A DNA stretch of 64,000 nt, from NCBI RefSeq assembly GCF_000011065.1, contig NC_004663.1:6014001-6078000 (forward strand), written 5' to 3'. A program made the translations under genes and the position numbers. Source of the DNA: Bacteroides thetaiotaomicron VPI-5482. Lineage in GTDB: Bacteria; Bacteroidota; Bacteroidia; Bacteroidales; Bacteroidaceae. This document shows positions 29,078 through 38,036 of the stretch, piece after piece; position 1 is the stretch's first letter, and the number at the start of each line of letters is the position of its first letter. The notes below the pieces were generated by a model. It ran no database searches, was not told where the DNA came from, and saw nothing but the letters and a program-made list of their open reading frames with translations.

Positions 29078-29099
29078 TTTGCGACATGTTTGCGACACG
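29078..29099 (+). repeat. Tandem 11-bp repeats, candidate integrase arm sites
   Basis: TTTGCGACATG at 29078-29088 is followed directly by TTTGCGACACG at 29089-29099. A near copy, TTTGCAACACG, is at 48061-48071 close to the right end. This placement fits arm-type sites of a tyrosine integrase. Confidence 0.55.
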
Positions 29100-29158
29100 T
29101 CTTATTTGGCGATAAGGTACAACTTAAATTGATATAAACCATTTAAAACGAGAAGAAT

Positions 29159-29704
29159 ATGCCAAGAGGAAATTACACTATTCAAAGAAGTTGCGAGGAG
29201 TGCGGTAAAATCTTTACTCCTCCGACATTAGTGTCGAAGTATTGTTGCCCTGCTTGTTCCAAGAGGGCGTATAAGAAAAGACAAATCGCAAAAGAGAAAG
29301 AAGCGATACGCCAAGCACTGATTAGACGAATACCATCCAGTAAGGGGTATCTAACCGTAAAGGAAGCTATGCTGATTTACGGAATTAGTAAAGACGTTCT
29401 TTATCGTATGATACGGCAAGGCTTGATACCGTCATACAATTTTGGTCAGCGTCTGATACGCCTTAGTCGGCAGTATATGGATGAACACTTCAAAACAAAG
29501 GCAGGGAGTAGAAAGAGAAAAAAGGAGGCATTGTCCTTTGAACCCAAAGATTGTTACACCATCGGAGAGATCGCAAAGAAGTTCCATATCAATGACAGCA
29601 GTGTGTTTAAGCACATACGCCGTCATTCTATTCCTACACGCCAAATCGGTAACTATGTTTATGTTCCCAAATCTGAAATTGATAAATTGTATAAGTCGTT
29701 ATGA
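29159..29704 (+). CDS. Zinc-ribbon and double helix-turn-helix protein, probable excisionase-type factor
   Basis: A 181-residue DNA-binding protein. The N-terminus has paired cysteines (C12-EE-C15 and CCPAC at about 29-33) like a small zinc ribbon. Two excisionase/MerR-type HTH_17 segments follow: YLTVKEAMLIYGISKDVLYRM (shown over 64-84) and YTIGEIAKKFHINDSSVFKH. Its stop overlaps the integrase start by 4 bp. In such elements the factor before the integrase often controls excision or integrase expression. Confidence 0.82.
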   Translation: MPRGNYTIQRSCEECGKIFTPPTLVSKYCCPACSKRAYKKRQIAKEKEAIRQALIRRIPSSKGYLTVKEAMLIYGISKDVLYRMIRQGLIPSYNFGQRLIRLSRQYMDEHFKTKAGSRKRKKEALSFEPKDCYTIGEIAKKFHINDSSVFKHIRRHSIPTRQIGNYVYVPKSEIDKLYKSL

Positions 29705-30963
29705 AGAAAGCATTACCCAATACCAAAGTGACCGTCAAACTCAGAAGGTCGAATTATAAAGAAGAGTGGTATCTGATTATAGAGTCATACCCAGTGTATA
29801 AGCGAGGTTCTAAACGGGCAAGCCGTGTGGTGGAATCTATCAACAGAACTATATCCACACCCATTTGGGATAAGTCATCCATAGCACGAATCTTGCCGGA
29901 TGGAACATTCAACTATAAGCCTAAACGTGATTTGAATGGAATTATCCAATGCCGTTCAACGATAGACCAAGAGGCTTGCATCTATGCCGACAATGTGCGG
30001 AAGTTACGGCAGCATGAATACGATAGTGCCATCCTATACACTGATAAGGAAAACGAAATCGCTGCACAGAATGAGCGGAGCGAACAGGATTTTATCAAGT
30101 ATTTCAATCGTATTATAAGCACACGTCATCCCAATAGTTCCGATTCGATTATAGTCAACTGGAGGCGTGTAGGTGAATTATTGAAAATGTATTCACAAGG
30201 GCAACCAATTCCATTCAAGGCGATTTCCGTTAAACTGCTTGAAGATATAAAGATGTTCCTTCTCCGTGCTCCAATGGGAGGGAATAAGAAAGGTACTATC
30301 TCACAAAACACGGCATCAACCTATTTTTCCATACTTAAAGCCGGACTGAAACAGGCGTTCATTGATGAATATCTGACCGTTGATATAAGCGCGAAAGTAA
30401 AGGGAATAACAAACATAGAGAAGCCTCGTGTTGCGCTTACCATGAATGAAGTGCAAATGTTGGTTGATACTCCTTGCAAGGATGATGTTTTGAAACGTGC
30501 GTTCTTGTTCTCTATTCTCACTGGATTGCGGCATAGTGATATTCAAACTTTGAAATGGAAACAAATTCAGCAAACAAGCAAAGGTACATGGCAAGCAGTA
30601 GTAATTCAGCAAAAGACAAAAAGGCCCGATTACAAGCCAGTCATTCAACAGGCACTTCAACTATGCGGCATACGTCCAGACGATGATGAAGCACTTGTTT
30701 TTGAAGGATTGACTGATGCCTCTTGGATTTCTCGCCCGTTGAAAGTCTGGATAGAAGCATCCGGTATCAAGAAGCACATCACCTTCCATTGTGGGCGGCA
30801 TAGCTATGCTTCGCTGTTGCTGGAAAATGGCGTTGACATATACACCATCAAGTCTTTGATGGGACATACTAACGTCAAAACCACGCAGATTTATACGCAT
30901 ATCGTAAACGAACAAAAAGAGAAAGCCGCCAATACACTGCATATAGAAAATTTGGATTTATAG
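29701..30963 (+). CDS. Tyrosine recombinase/integrase of the element
   Basis: A 420-residue phage-type integrase. An arm-binding N-terminal domain (about 1-90), a SAM-like core-binding domain (about 100-215) and the catalytic domain are visible, with the conserved Arg in TGLRHSD (about 275), HCGRHSY (about 364, H-x-x-R) and GHTNVKTTQIYTH (about 390) carrying the His and nucleophile Tyr. It presumably recombines the 17-bp dnaK core. It overlaps the upstream HTH gene by 4 bp. Confidence 0.95.
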   Translation: MKKALPNTKVTVKLRRSNYKEEWYLIIESYPVYKRGSKRASRVVESINRTISTPIWDKSSIARILPDGTFNYKPKRDLNGIIQCRSTIDQEACIYADNVRKLRQHEYDSAILYTDKENEIAAQNERSEQDFIKYFNRIISTRHPNSSDSIIVNWRRVGELLKMYSQGQPIPFKAISVKLLEDIKMFLLRAPMGGNKKGTISQNTASTYFSILKAGLKQAFIDEYLTVDISAKVKGITNIEKPRVALTMNEVQMLVDTPCKDDVLKRAFLFSILTGLRHSDIQTLKWKQIQQTSKGTWQAVVIQQKTKRPDYKPVIQQALQLCGIRPDDDEALVFEGLTDASWISRPLKVWIEASGIKKHITFHCGRHSYASLLLENGVDIYTIKSLMGHTNVKTTQIYTHIVNEQKEKAANTLHIENLDL

Positions 30964-31034
30964 GTTGTGGTGGTTATATCCACCATTGAGCACCAACGAC
31001 TTATGTAATACCAATCATATACTTACCACCGTTT

Positions 31035-31066
31035 ACCCCTCATGAAGCATCAACTTTTTGAGGGGT
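31035..31066 (+). terminator. Hairpin after the integrase gene
   Basis: ACCCCTCA pairs with TGAGGGGT around a 16-nt loop, followed by ATTTTG. It is a moderate terminator. The rest of the 315-bp gap (30964-31277) contains the promoter box at 31243 and no gene. Confidence 0.6.
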
Positions 31067-31242
31067 ATTTTGTAGTATAGAGGTGTTCAGTAAAGAATGT
31101 GTTAGTCCAAACAGTCGTTTATTCCCCATTTATTATGTTGCCCAATAAATTTTCGTATTAATGAAACTTAAATCTGTCAGTGGTAAATGAGCGGTTGATT
31201 GGTGGCGGTCAAGCACCTATTTAGCACCTATAAGCATCCCTA

Positions 31243-31250
31243 TACTTTTG
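31243..31250 (+). promoter_or_regulatory. -7 promoter box for the replication/mobilization genes
   Basis: TACTTTTG matches TAnnTTTG, 28 bp before the ATG at 31278. Confidence 0.6.
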
Positions 31251-31277
31251 CGGCATAAATTTTAATACGAAGAAAAA

Positions 31278-31631
31278 ATGGCCTATAAAGTAAATTCATT
31301 GGAGGAAATGCCGAATGCGTTGTCCTACCTGATTGAGTCCGTAGAAGTACTGCAATCTAAAGTGAATGCCTTGCAGCATAAACAGGCAAGTAACTCACCC
31401 AAGTGGATGGATATAGATGAGCTTTGTGCTTATCTGCCATCACATCCTGCCAAACAAACGGTTTATGGATGGGTGTCAACCAAACAGATTCCCGTACATA
31501 AAATAAACAAGGCTTTGGCTTTCCTGCAATCAGAGATTGACGATTGGCTGAAGAACAAATCGCACAAGACCCAAGATGACTTAATGGAAGAAGCCAGACG
31601 ATTTGTCGAATCTAAAAAGATTATCAGATGA
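31278..31631 (+). CDS. Excisionase-like helix-turn-helix protein
   Basis: A 117-residue protein. The N-terminus is a short coiled coil (ESVEVLQSKVNALQHKQ, about 25-41), followed by an HTH_17-type domain (MDIDELCAYLPSHPAKQTVYG then WVSTKQIPVHKINKALAF). Small proteins of this form precede the primase genes of Bacteroides mobilizable elements. Its stop overlaps the next start by 4 bp. Confidence 0.82.
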   Translation: MAYKVNSLEEMPNALSYLIESVEVLQSKVNALQHKQASNSPKWMDIDELCAYLPSHPAKQTVYGWVSTKQIPVHKINKALAFLQSEIDDWLKNKSHKTQDDLMEEARRFVESKKIIR

Positions 31632-32227
31632 TGGAAACGACCGACTATTGCTTTTCATTCTTTCGCAAGCCCATTCAAAACATCGAACCGATGAGGGCTA
31701 TAGGTATTGTGGATGTGTATCGTTATGTCATCGGACATTATGCCCAACCACAAACCGAGAACCTGCGGCAGATGCAGTCCTCTCCCGAAGCCAAAAGGTA
31801 CAAAGCCACCCATTTTGACTATTGTACTTTTTCGGGATTATTCCGAAAACGGAATGAAAAGGAACTGATTATGCACTCAGGATTGATGTGTTTGGATTTC
31901 GATCATGTGGATAACATAGGGAGGTTAAAGCAACAATTACTTAACCATGAGTATTTTGATACAGAACTGTTATTTGTCAGTCCATCCGGTAATGGATTGA
32001 AGTGGATAATACCTGTTGATTTGAAAGGCTGGGAACATTCCCGGTACTTCAAGGCTGTTACCAACTGTATCAAAGCGACAGGTTTGCCATTGGTGGATAT
32101 GTCCGGCAGTGATGTGGCTCGTTCATGCTTCTTACCCTACGACCCACAAGCATATATTAACCCTAAATACAAAGATGATGTCGAAGAAAATATTTTCCGC
32201 CCAAGATTGGGAGAATGTCCCTTCTGA
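31628..32227 (+). CDS. VirE N-terminal domain protein (BT4734/BF3469 family), possibly the 5' part of a split gene
   Basis: A 199-residue protein with the VirE_N/PrimPol-like pattern: FRKPIQNIEPMRAIGIVDVY, a GLMCLDFDHVDN strand with acidic residues (about 90-100), and FVSPSGNGLKWIIPV. It is probably the priming domain for element replication. It ends shortly after the point where the downstream frame would continue it: a +1 shift at the TTTT run near 32193-32196 gives ...EENIF-SAQDWENV. In related elements I would expect one fused protein of about 800 residues, so this may be a frameshift or two coupled genes. Confidence 0.75.
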   Translation: MMETTDYCFSFFRKPIQNIEPMRAIGIVDVYRYVIGHYAQPQTENLRQMQSSPEAKRYKATHFDYCTFSGLFRKRNEKELIMHSGLMCLDFDHVDNIGRLKQQLLNHEYFDTELLFVSPSGNGLKWIIPVDLKGWEHSRYFKAVTNCIKATGLPLVDMSGSDVARSCFLPYDPQAYINPKYKDDVEENIFRPRLGECPF

Positions 32228-33980
32228 AATACAACAGGCACATACACCAAGTATTGCCCCTATATATAATAAGGTGGAGGATGATGTGGAAAGTGTTGTT
32301 CGGGAGATAGAACAGTGTGCCATTGATATAGCCCCTCATTATAAAGATTGGGTGGAGTTGGGCTTTGCGCTTGTGGATGGATTGGGAGAGAACGGGCGGG
32401 AGTATTACCACCGCATCAGCAGGTTTTACCCTACCTATCAAAAGGAAGAAACGGATAAACAATACACGCATTGTCTGCACTCCAAAGGGCAAGGCATTAC
32501 TATCCGTTCTTTCTTCCATTTGGCAAATCAAGCTGGAATCTCATTGGCTCCGTTCTTCAAAGAGCATTTATCCATTTTGCCAAATATCCAAAATGGTAAA
32601 ACGGGTAAATGGATAAAATCAGAAGAAGAACTTCCTACATTTCCTGAATGTGTGTTTGAGCATCTTCCTCCTTTTCTAAATGAGGTTGTCAATAATTCCA
32701 TTTCGGTAGATGACCGTGATACGATATTAATCGGGGCTATTGTGTGTTTGTCGGTATGCTTTCATAATGTTTGTGGCGTGTACGATGAACGCATTGTTTA
32801 TCCCAACCTCTATCTGTTTGTTGTAGCGGATGCCGGTATGGGAAAAGGAGCATTGACTCTATGCCGTGAATTGGTAGCCCCCATCAACCGCCATTTGCAT
32901 GAACTTTCCAAACGATTGGAACAGGAATATAAAGAAGCAATGAACACATATATTAAAGGTAAGAAAACCGATGGAATGGCTATGCCAACTGAACCGCCCA
33001 TGCGTATGCTCGTGATTCCAGCCAATAGTAGCGCAAGCTCTTTCTTGAAGATATTAGGAGATAATGACGGAATCGGGCTGCTGTTTGAATCGGAGGGCGA
33101 CACGTTAAGTCAGACTTTGAAATCGGACTACGGCAATTACTCCGATGTGTTGCGAAAGGCATTCCATCATGAATTGGTAAGTTTGAGTAGGCGTAAGGAT
33201 AGAGAGTATTGTGAAGTAGCCAATCCGAGAGTATCGGTAGCTTTGGCTGGAACTCCAGAACAGGTAAGAAGATTGATACCTGATGCAGAGAACGGATTGA
33301 TGAGTCGCTTTTGTTTCTATATTATCCGCTTCAAACGAGGTATAAGAAATGTGTTTGCCACAAGCGACATTTCCCAATCCAAGAATGCCATGTTCAAACT
33401 GTTGGGAGATAAATTCTGCCATTTACATGAGAATTTTGTACGGCAGGGTAATTATTCCTTTTCTCTTCCCTCTGATTTACAGGAACACTTTATTGAATAT
33501 CTCAGTCGGGTGAATGAGGAATGTTGTGACGAAGTGGATAACAAGATGCAAGGAGTAGTCAGACGGATGGGACTGATTGCTTATCGTATAATGATGGTGT
33601 TGACCGTTGTCCGACATTTGGATAATGTGATTCACAAATCTTCTTCTGACGAGACTGTACAATTGGTTTGCCATGAGTTTGACTATTCCGTAGCCATGAG
33701 TATTTGCGACACCCTGCTTTATCATGCCGTATTCATTTATCTGAATTTGTCAGGAAATCAGTCTAAACGATTCAATACCGTTTCGCAAGAGACAGGCGTT
33801 TATGCACGAAGGAACACCCTTTATAATATGTTGCCTGACACTTTCACAAAGAAAGATTATGATGCGGCGGTTTTAACTTTGGGCGAGAATGGAAGTACGG
33901 CAAACAAGTGGATAGAAGCCTTTATCAAAGATGGCAAACTAAGCCGAATAGAACAAGGGAAATATAGGAAGATTTTTTGA
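32175..33980 (+). CDS. PriCT-2/DUF3987 primase-helicase-like protein
   Basis: About 600 residues. Near the start is a PriCT-2 domain (CAIDIAPHYKDWVELGFALV... YHRISRFYP), followed by a DUF3987 domain with a P-loop-like VADAGMGKGALT, PANSSASSFLKIL, FESEGDTLSQTL and VALAGTPEQ segments. Such proteins act in replication of excised elements. The frame is open back to 32109, but the ATG pair at 32175/32178 is the first sensible start and overlaps the VirE_N gene by about 50 bp in another frame. Confidence 0.8.
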   Translation: MMSKKIFSAQDWENVPSEIQQAHTPSIAPIYNKVEDDVESVVREIEQCAIDIAPHYKDWVELGFALVDGLGENGREYYHRISRFYPTYQKEETDKQYTHCLHSKGQGITIRSFFHLANQAGISLAPFFKEHLSILPNIQNGKTGKWIKSEEELPTFPECVFEHLPPFLNEVVNNSISVDDRDTILIGAIVCLSVCFHNVCGVYDERIVYPNLYLFVVADAGMGKGALTLCRELVAPINRHLHELSKRLEQEYKEAMNTYIKGKKTDGMAMPTEPPMRMLVIPANSSASSFLKILGDNDGIGLLFESEGDTLSQTLKSDYGNYSDVLRKAFHHELVSLSRRKDREYCEVANPRVSVALAGTPEQVRRLIPDAENGLMSRFCFYIIRFKRGIRNVFATSDISQSKNAMFKLLGDKFCHLHENFVRQGNYSFSLPSDLQEHFIEYLSRVNEECCDEVDNKMQGVVRRMGLIAYRIMMVLTVVRHLDNVIHKSSSDETVQLVCHEFDYSVAMSICDTLLYHAVFIYLNLSGNQSKRFNTVSQETGVYARRNTLYNMLPDTFTKKDYDAAVLTLGENGSTANKWIEAFIKDGKLSRIEQGKYRKIF

Positions 33981-34043
33981 GTGGCAAGTTTGTGTTTTAG
34001 TGTCACTAAAACCTATGCGGCAAGCGGATAGAACAGCCACTCT
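33979..34043. other. Candidate oriT region
   Basis: GTTTTAGTG (33995-34003) and CACTAAAAC (34005-34013) form a perfect 9-bp palindrome around one base. It is flanked by outer repeats GAGTGGC (33980-33986) and GCCACTC (34036-34042). Inverted repeats immediately upstream of mobC are the usual place of oriT in Bacteroides mobilizable elements. The nick site is not identifiable. Confidence 0.5.
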
Positions 34044-34081
34044 CAAAAAATCAATTTATGAACATAAAAGTTTAGATAAGT

Positions 34082-34450
34082 ATGAAGGATAAGAAACTTG
34101 GTGGTCGCCCTAAGTTGGCGAGTTATCAGAAACGCACGAAATGTTTTCGGGTAATGTTTACCGAGAACGACTACATTTATATCCAATCCAAAGCGGAGCA
34201 GGCTGGATTGTCTGTCAATGAATTTTGCCATCAGGCTGCAATGGATTGTCAAGTCTGTCAACGCATCAGTCCTGAAATGGTATCGGCTATTCGTGACCTT
34301 TCCGGTATCGCCAATAATGTCAATCAGATTGCCCACCAGATGCACACTTATGGTTTGGAAGCTGTCAAGCAACAATGCTTCTCAATCATATCAGAAGTCA
34401 ATAGAATCATCACCCAAGTAAAGAACAACTGCCATGATAGCAAAGATTAA
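34082..34450 (+). CDS. mobC: MobC-type relaxosome accessory protein
   Basis: A 122-residue protein with a basic N-terminus (KDKKLGGRPKLASYQKRTK) and a ribbon-helix-helix-like segment (CFRVMFTENDYIYIQSKAEQ then AGLSVNEFCHQAA). The C-terminal half has the MobC pattern LSGIANNVNQIAHQMHTYGL. MobC proteins bind oriT and help the relaxase. It overlaps the relaxase gene by 17 bp. Confidence 0.88.
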   Translation: MKDKKLGGRPKLASYQKRTKCFRVMFTENDYIYIQSKAEQAGLSVNEFCHQAAMDCQVCQRISPEMVSAIRDLSGIANNVNQIAHQMHTYGLEAVKQQCFSIISEVNRIITQVKNNCHDSKD

Positions 34451-35333
34451 AACAAGAACCGATTTTGGAGGAATAGTGAATTACGCCAATGACCAAAAGA
34501 ACAAGAAAAAGAGTGCCACACTTTTGGCACACGAAGGAGTCTGCACCATTAGTAATAAAGCCATCGCTGATTTTTTTCAGATACAAGCATCCATGCGCCC
34601 GAAAGTAAAAAGTCCGGTGAAACACGTATCACTTGCTTTTTCTTCGCAAGACATTAGCCGTTTTCCCGATAATGAAGAAGGAGATGCGCTGATGGTGGAG
34701 ATTGCCAAGAAATGGATGGAACAAATGGGGATTCGTAATACTCAATATATCATAGCCCGGCATCACGACACGAAACATCCTCATTGCCATTTGGTATTCA
34801 ATCGGATAGACAATGAAGGCAATCTTATTTCTGACAGCAATGAAAGAATACGCAATGCAAAAGTTTGTCGTGCTTTGACTAAAGAGTATGGATTTTACTT
34901 TGCCCCTAAAAATAGTAAAGCCAGAAATAAAAGTCGTTTGCGTCCTCACCAATTACGGAAGTATAATCTTCGTTCTTCAGTTCTTGATGCGCAGGTAAAT
35001 TCTCGTTCTTGGAATGACTTTATTAGTACGCTCAAAGGTCAGGGCATAGATATGCGTTTTAATCATGCTGAGAACTCTGATAAAATTCGTGGTATATCCT
35101 TTTGTATGGATGAATTTAGCATTGCTGGTTCTAAACTTGACCGTGATTTGAGCTTCAACAACCTTTGCACTATGTTGGGTGATGTAGCTGCGGAACTGAT
35201 TATTCAACCCCATCAAGTCATAACTCCCGGTGGAGGTGGAGGAACCAACAATGAACAAGGCGGGCGGGATGATAAAGACAAGGATAACCAAAGAAGCGAA
35301 CCTTTTTATAAACCTTCAAAACGTAGAAGATAA
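34434..35333 (+). CDS. mobA: Relaxase/mobilization nuclease
   Basis: A 299-residue relaxase that would nick oriT and attach covalently to the DNA for transfer. The metal-binding motif HHDTKHPHCHLVFNR (about 115-129) gives the H-x-D-x-x-H-x-H pattern, and the N-terminal MIAKIKTRTDFGGIVNYAND carries the first conserved part; the catalytic Tyr is probably Y17. The C-terminus is a Gly-rich then charged tail (GGGGGTNNEQGGRDDKDKDN). The stop overlaps the next ATG by one base. Confidence 0.92.
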   Translation: MIAKIKTRTDFGGIVNYANDQKNKKKSATLLAHEGVCTISNKAIADFFQIQASMRPKVKSPVKHVSLAFSSQDISRFPDNEEGDALMVEIAKKWMEQMGIRNTQYIIARHHDTKHPHCHLVFNRIDNEGNLISDSNERIRNAKVCRALTKEYGFYFAPKNSKARNKSRLRPHQLRKYNLRSSVLDAQVNSRSWNDFISTLKGQGIDMRFNHAENSDKIRGISFCMDEFSIAGSKLDRDLSFNNLCTMLGDVAAELIIQPHQVITPGGGGGTNNEQGGRDDKDKDNQRSEPFYKPSKRRR

Positions 35334-35980
35334 TGAAAGAAGATGTAATAGCTGCAAATCTTGCAAATTTGCGCCAAAGTATCAGTGAACTGAAAGAGTG
35401 TATTGAAAAACAGAATGTCACTGTTTCTAAATCGGAACAATCTGTAAAAGTGGAATTTGATGAAAAGACCATTTATACTGGAATTGCCAAAAGTTTCTGT
35501 ACTTGCTGGAATGAAGCCTTGTCTGTGATCAAGAAACATATCTGGCAACAGCAGCCTAACACATTGCCGTTTTCGCTATGGTTTCCGAAACTCATTGATT
35601 TATTCAAGCAGAAGTCCAAACTTCTTGAATATCTTTATCGGCACGTTTGCGATTACAATCAGAATCGTATAACTATCGAAACTAATACCCGATGTATATT
35701 GAAACGGCAGGATGAGATATTAGCAAAAATCAATGAATTGAAAAGCCCTGTAACCGTTATTCCACCTAATATCAGTGGGTTGTTTATATATGGCTATCAT
35801 ATTAAGCTACGATATGTCATGGTCTTCATTGTCGTTATTATGATATGGGCCGTTGCTGTTTCTGTTAGTAGTATGAAGTATAAGGAAGAGAGCTTTGCGT
35901 ATTATTCTATGTATAGGGCAGTGAAGGAACAGAATCAGAACTTGATAGAAAAGCAGATAGCAATAAAAGGGGAAAATTAG
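35333..35980 (+). CDS. Membrane-anchored hypothetical mobilization-operon protein
   Basis: A 215-residue protein that starts in the stop codon of the relaxase gene (TAATG). An N-terminal coiled coil (NLANLRQSISELKECIEKQN) is followed by a helical region and one membrane helix near residues 160-180 (YVMVFIVVIMIWAVAVSVSS). Proteins of this layout often close Bacteroides mob operons; their function is not established. Confidence 0.75.
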   Translation: MKEDVIAANLANLRQSISELKECIEKQNVTVSKSEQSVKVEFDEKTIYTGIAKSFCTCWNEALSVIKKHIWQQQPNTLPFSLWFPKLIDLFKQKSKLLEYLYRHVCDYNQNRITIETNTRCILKRQDEILAKINELKSPVTVIPPNISGLFIYGYHIKLRYVMVFIVVIMIWAVAVSVSSMKYKEESFAYYSMYRAVKEQNQNLIEKQIAIKGEN

Positions 35981-36087
35981 TATATGCTTCTACGTATATA
36001 CTGTTTGCTCCAATTTATCCCTTTACATTTTAATCAATTGTGAAGGAATTTTTTATATTGGTGTATATTAATATAATTTTAAGAGTT

Positions 36088-36741
36088 ATGATTTACGGAT
36101 ACATTAGAGTAAGCAGTGACAAACAAACTGTAGAAAACCAACGTTTTGAGATAAGTAATTTCTGTAATAATAATGAGTTGACAATTGGCGATTGGATTGA
36201 AGAAACTATTAGTGGAACGAAAAATTACACAAAACGACAGCTTGGACGTTTACTGCGTAAAGTACGCAAAGATGATATTATCATCTGTAGTGAGCTTTCA
36301 CGTCTTGGACGCAATCTTTTTATGATTATGGAAATCTTGAATATCTGTATGACAAAAGAATGTAAGGTATGGACAATTAAAGATAACTATAGACTTGGGG
36401 AAGATATACAAAGTAAAGTCCTTGCCTTTGCTTTCGGATTGTCAGCTGAGATTGAACGCAATCTTATCAGTCAACGTACAAAAGAGGCGTTAGCGAGAAA
36501 AAAAGCAGAAGGGGCAATGCTCGGACATTGTCGTGGCTTTCGTTGTAGACTTAATCCCAAATGTGCCAACAAGCACGATTATATTGTAAAAGAATTGGCT
36601 AAAGGAACAGAAAAAACAGTTATATCTAAAAGATTGAAAGTATCAAAAACTACATTATATCGTTATCTCGTTTATACGGGGCTTCATTTGCCTATAAACT
36701 GTCAACAAGAAGGATGGGAAGAGTATGGTATCTATCATTGA
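36088..36741 (+). CDS. Serine recombinase/invertase, Mpi family
   Basis: About 217 residues from the ATG at 36088 (MIYGYIRVSSDKQTVENQRF); a GTG at 36040 would add 16 unlikely residues. The N-terminal resolvase domain has the catalytic Ser region YIRVSSDKQT, the conserved SELSRLGRNL (about residue 70) and FGLSAEIERNLISQRTKEAL, followed by a C-terminal HTH (GTEKTVISKRLKVSKTTLYR). It resembles the Bacteroides Mpi/PinQ-type invertases that flip promoters or gene cassettes. It lies immediately before the silent methyltransferase cassettes and outside the invertible segment, so it is the likely agent of the inversion described below. Confidence 0.9.
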   Translation: MIYGYIRVSSDKQTVENQRFEISNFCNNNELTIGDWIEETISGTKNYTKRQLGRLLRKVRKDDIIICSELSRLGRNLFMIMEILNICMTKECKVWTIKDNYRLGEDIQSKVLAFAFGLSAEIERNLISQRTKEALARKKAEGAMLGHCRGFRCRLNPKCANKHDYIVKELAKGTEKTVISKRLKVSKTTLYRYLVYTGLHLPINCQQEGWEEYGIYH

Positions 36742-36760
36742 TTTCTATGTACTACAGAAG

Positions 36761-37981
36761 CGACCCTCAAATGGGGGCGGATTCGACATAGCCATTGGTA
36801 ACCCACCATACATCAGTGCGCCAACACAGATAGCATCACCAGAATTGAACGAACAGCGGCAGCGTATAGTGGCAAGCAAGAAGTATAAATCGCTTAATGA
36901 GAAGTGGGATTTGTATGTTCCTTTCATGGAACTTGGTATGCAGTTACTATGCCCCAATGGAGTATTTTCTATGATAGTCCCATATCCTTTGACAAATCAA
37001 AAGTATGGAAAGAAACTCCGTAAGATGATTGTAGAAGAGTATCGTTTGTTGGAAATAGCCGACCTAAATGGAACAAAGATTTTTGAGAATGCCACAGTGA
37101 GTAACTGTATTCCATTTATTCAGAACAGTCAACCAGAGGGTGAACTTCGCATCACACAAATCTTTGAGGACAAGACCATCCGTGAAGTGTTAAGCAAATC
37201 TCCAAAGGCATTAAAACTGGACAAGAAGAATTATGTTTGGAACTTGACAGAAGAGGAAAGAACAGGAAACCGTTTTGCTAATATGAATGTATTGGGTGAC
37301 TTCTGCTATATAAGCGTAGGAATGGTTGTTAATGCCAATGAGAAGGATGCCCAAGGAGCATTCAAAAAAGAAGATTTGATAAGTGACACATACGATGCTA
37401 TCCATTGTAGAAAGTATATTGAAGCAAAGGATATAGACAAATTTCAAGTCAAACGTGTACGCTATCTTGAATGGAACACGGAACGCTGCCCAGAGAAACT
37501 ACGCCGTCCAACTTTTCGCGAGTTGTATGACCGTCCAAAACTTATCATGAATTGTTTAGGAACTATCAACGTGACAATAGATGCAGAAGAACACTTTCTG
37601 CATAATCACTCTATCTACTGTGCTATTCTTTGGAAAGATTTGAAAGATGTTAGCAATAAAAGCATATCTTCTAGTGTAAAGAAATTCAGTAAACATAACC
37701 GTGAAGCTATGGAATCTCTGTCTGAGAAGGTCGACCTGTATTATTTGCTTGGCATCCTTAATTCTTCTATGGCAGACCAGCTGTTGACAGACCAACGAGG
37801 CGGTGACTATCACATATATCCAGAACATATTCGTAATCTTCCAATACCTGTTCCGCAAAGAGAAATACAAAACGCTATTGGCGAAATTGCAAAACAGATT
37901 CTTCTTATTCGAGAAACAAATACCGATTACTCTGAATTGGAAGAACAGCTCAATAATCTTGTGGAAGCATTGTATCAATGA
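36761..37981 (+). pseudogene. Silent methyltransferase C-terminal cassette 1
   Basis: An open frame (from site GACCCTCAAA at 36762) encoding about 405 residues equivalent to the catalytic and target-recognition C-terminus of an Eco57I/PglX-like methyltransferase. It begins RPSNGGGFDIAIGNPPYIS, so it carries its own motif IV NPPY, and continues through PNGVFSMIVPYPLT to NLPIPVPQREIQNAI near the end. The ATG at 36725 overlaps the invertase gene and only adds unrelated residues. It lacks an N-terminal SAM-binding half and is probably not expressed until inverted into frame with the gene at 39107-42082. Confidence 0.8.
36762..36771 (+). repeat. Inversion site A, short core
   Basis: GACCCTCAAA, the same core as sites B and C, at the head of cassette 1. 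Flanking sequence beyond the core differs, unlike B versus C. Confidence 0.65.
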
Positions 37982-37990
37982 CATATTGTT

Positions 37991-38036
37991 GACCCTCAAA
38001 AGAGGGCTTCGATATTGTCATTGGCAATCCACCGTA
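37991..38036 (+). repeat. Inversion site B (46-bp inverted repeat, right-facing copy)
   Basis: Identical to the reverse complement of 40096-40141. It starts GACCCTCAAAAGAGGGCTTC and ends within the NPPY codons. Confidence 0.85.

Noticed and set aside
36725..36760. The ATG at 36725 as the start of an independent methyltransferase gene
   Set aside because: It overlaps the invertase gene, and the homologous sequence begins only at the inversion core at 36762; the upstream residues have no counterpart in the expressed protein.
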